IMG/VR virus record: IMGVR_UViG_3300042355_000734
Span: 1 to 20,323 of that record
Reading direction: 5' to 3' (one strand)
DNA length: 20,323 nucleotides
Origin: a virus
In this document: positions 19,973 through 20,323 of the stretch, piece after piece
Position numbering within the stretch: position 1 is the stretch's first letter
How the letters are laid out: each line of letters begins with the position of its first letter
Notes under the pieces: generated by a model
Told to the model about the DNA's origin: nothing
The model's database searches: none
The model's input: only the letters and a program-made list of their open reading frames with translations
Position numbers and translations under genes: made by a program

Positions 19973-20289
19973 TGGCAAAACGCATCGCTCCAGTCGTTAA
20001 AGGGTCTGAGGACACGCTCTTGAATGCGGAGCGTGCAAACGAATTAATTGGGACCGTCAATTCGCTCGCGAACATGACCTTCATTCCGACCAACGCTGCC
20101 AAGCTAGAGGTCGGCCCTGAGGGCGGCGCTGTCCTGACTTTCAACCTCGACGTGCTCGGGGGCGGCGGAAATACCGCCGACATTTACGCAATCGTTCGCG
20201 AGGTTATCGCGAGCGCAACCGTCACGATCACCTGCACGGATCCCGGCGTTATGGACATCAATTTTACAATTCCTCCCGCACCAGTTTAG
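19972..20289 (+). CDS. Small hypothetical tail protein
   Basis: A 105-residue protein overlapping the previous stop by one base (TAATG), with GGAGGTG 8-9 nt upstream inside the previous gene. It starts MAKRIAPVVKGSEDTLLNAE and has a helix (NAERANELIGTVNSLANMTF), a Gly-rich loop (LDVLGGGGNTADIY) and strand-rich ends (VTITCTDPGVMDINFTIPPA). It is compact, acidic to neutral, and without a membrane segment. Its place among tail genes suggests a minor tail or fibre-associated role; I do not recognise a family. Confidence 0.55.
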   Translation: MAKRIAPVVKGSEDTLLNAERANELIGTVNSLANMTFIPTNAAKLEVGPEGGAVLTFNLDVLGGGGNTADIYAIVREVIASATVTITCTDPGVMDINFTIPPAPV

Positions 20290-20300
20290 GAAATGACTCC

Positions 20301-20323
20301 ATGCCCTCCCGAGGACCCGTGCA
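20301..20323 (+). CDS. Start of a further gene, truncated by the window edge
   Basis: An ATG at 20301 (MPSRGPV...) has AGGA 9 nt upstream and stays open to the right edge. A second ATG at 20293 opens another frame (MTPCPPEDPC...), also open, but the AGGA would then be only 1 nt away. Seven to ten codons are too few to identify the gene or settle the frame; it is probably another tail gene of the same operon. Confidence 0.25.

Overview
The window is a 20.3 kb piece of a tailed double-stranded DNA phage or prophage (Caudoviricetes). The lambda-like portal, GpA-type terminase and tape measure point to a siphovirus. Every gene I accept is on the + strand, in tightly packed, mostly overlapping order. 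Base composition is moderately GC-rich except for one clearly AT-rich block at about 6.55-8.49 kb. No tRNA, integrase, repressor, lysis gene or CRISPR array is visible. The host cannot be named from the sequence. Many genes carry a good Shine-Dalgarno (SD) sequence, so the host ribosome reads SD signals, but many others start behind an A-rich leader with no SD.

Region 1 (1-4877) is the early DNA metabolism module. It holds the end of an unidentified gene, a DUF669-type ssDNA-binding protein, and a RuvC-like Holliday junction resolvase. A run of very small proteins follows, including a diverged tandem duplicate pair starting MSDTPETD and two Cys-rich putative zinc-binding proteins. The module ends with a 692-aa primase-helicase fusion (archaeo-eukaryotic primase-like domain followed by a RepA/AAA_25 helicase).

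Region 2 (4878-5467) is a 590-nt non-coding stretch. It contains a rho-independent terminator, a very long G/C hairpin, and repeated GGAAAAAAGTC elements in both orientations. Lying directly after the replication gene, it is a good candidate for the replication origin. Three short genes of unknown function follow (5468-6737; the first has a helix-turn-helix, the last is doubtful).

Region 3 (6544-8482) is AT-rich and looks acquired. A regulatory stretch with A-tracts phased about 21 bp apart precedes a ParB/Srx-domain protein and a TET-associated glycosyltransferase (TAGT/GREB1-like family). In other phages this pair belongs to DNA base hypermodification systems. The oxygenase or nucleotide-pool enzyme that would make the hydroxymethylated acceptor base is not in the window. 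This is the most interesting content here.

Region 4 (8467-20323) is the virion module in classical order: small and large terminase, a small unknown, portal, ClpP-type prohead protease with a C-terminal scaffold that appears to have its own internal start (as in lambda C/Nu3), major capsid protein, a small Ala/Pro/Lys-tailed protein, a terminator, head-tail connector and tail completion candidates, a putative tail tube protein, a pre-tape-measure protein, a short tape measure (466 aa), and two tail proteins. A truncated gene begins at the right edge.
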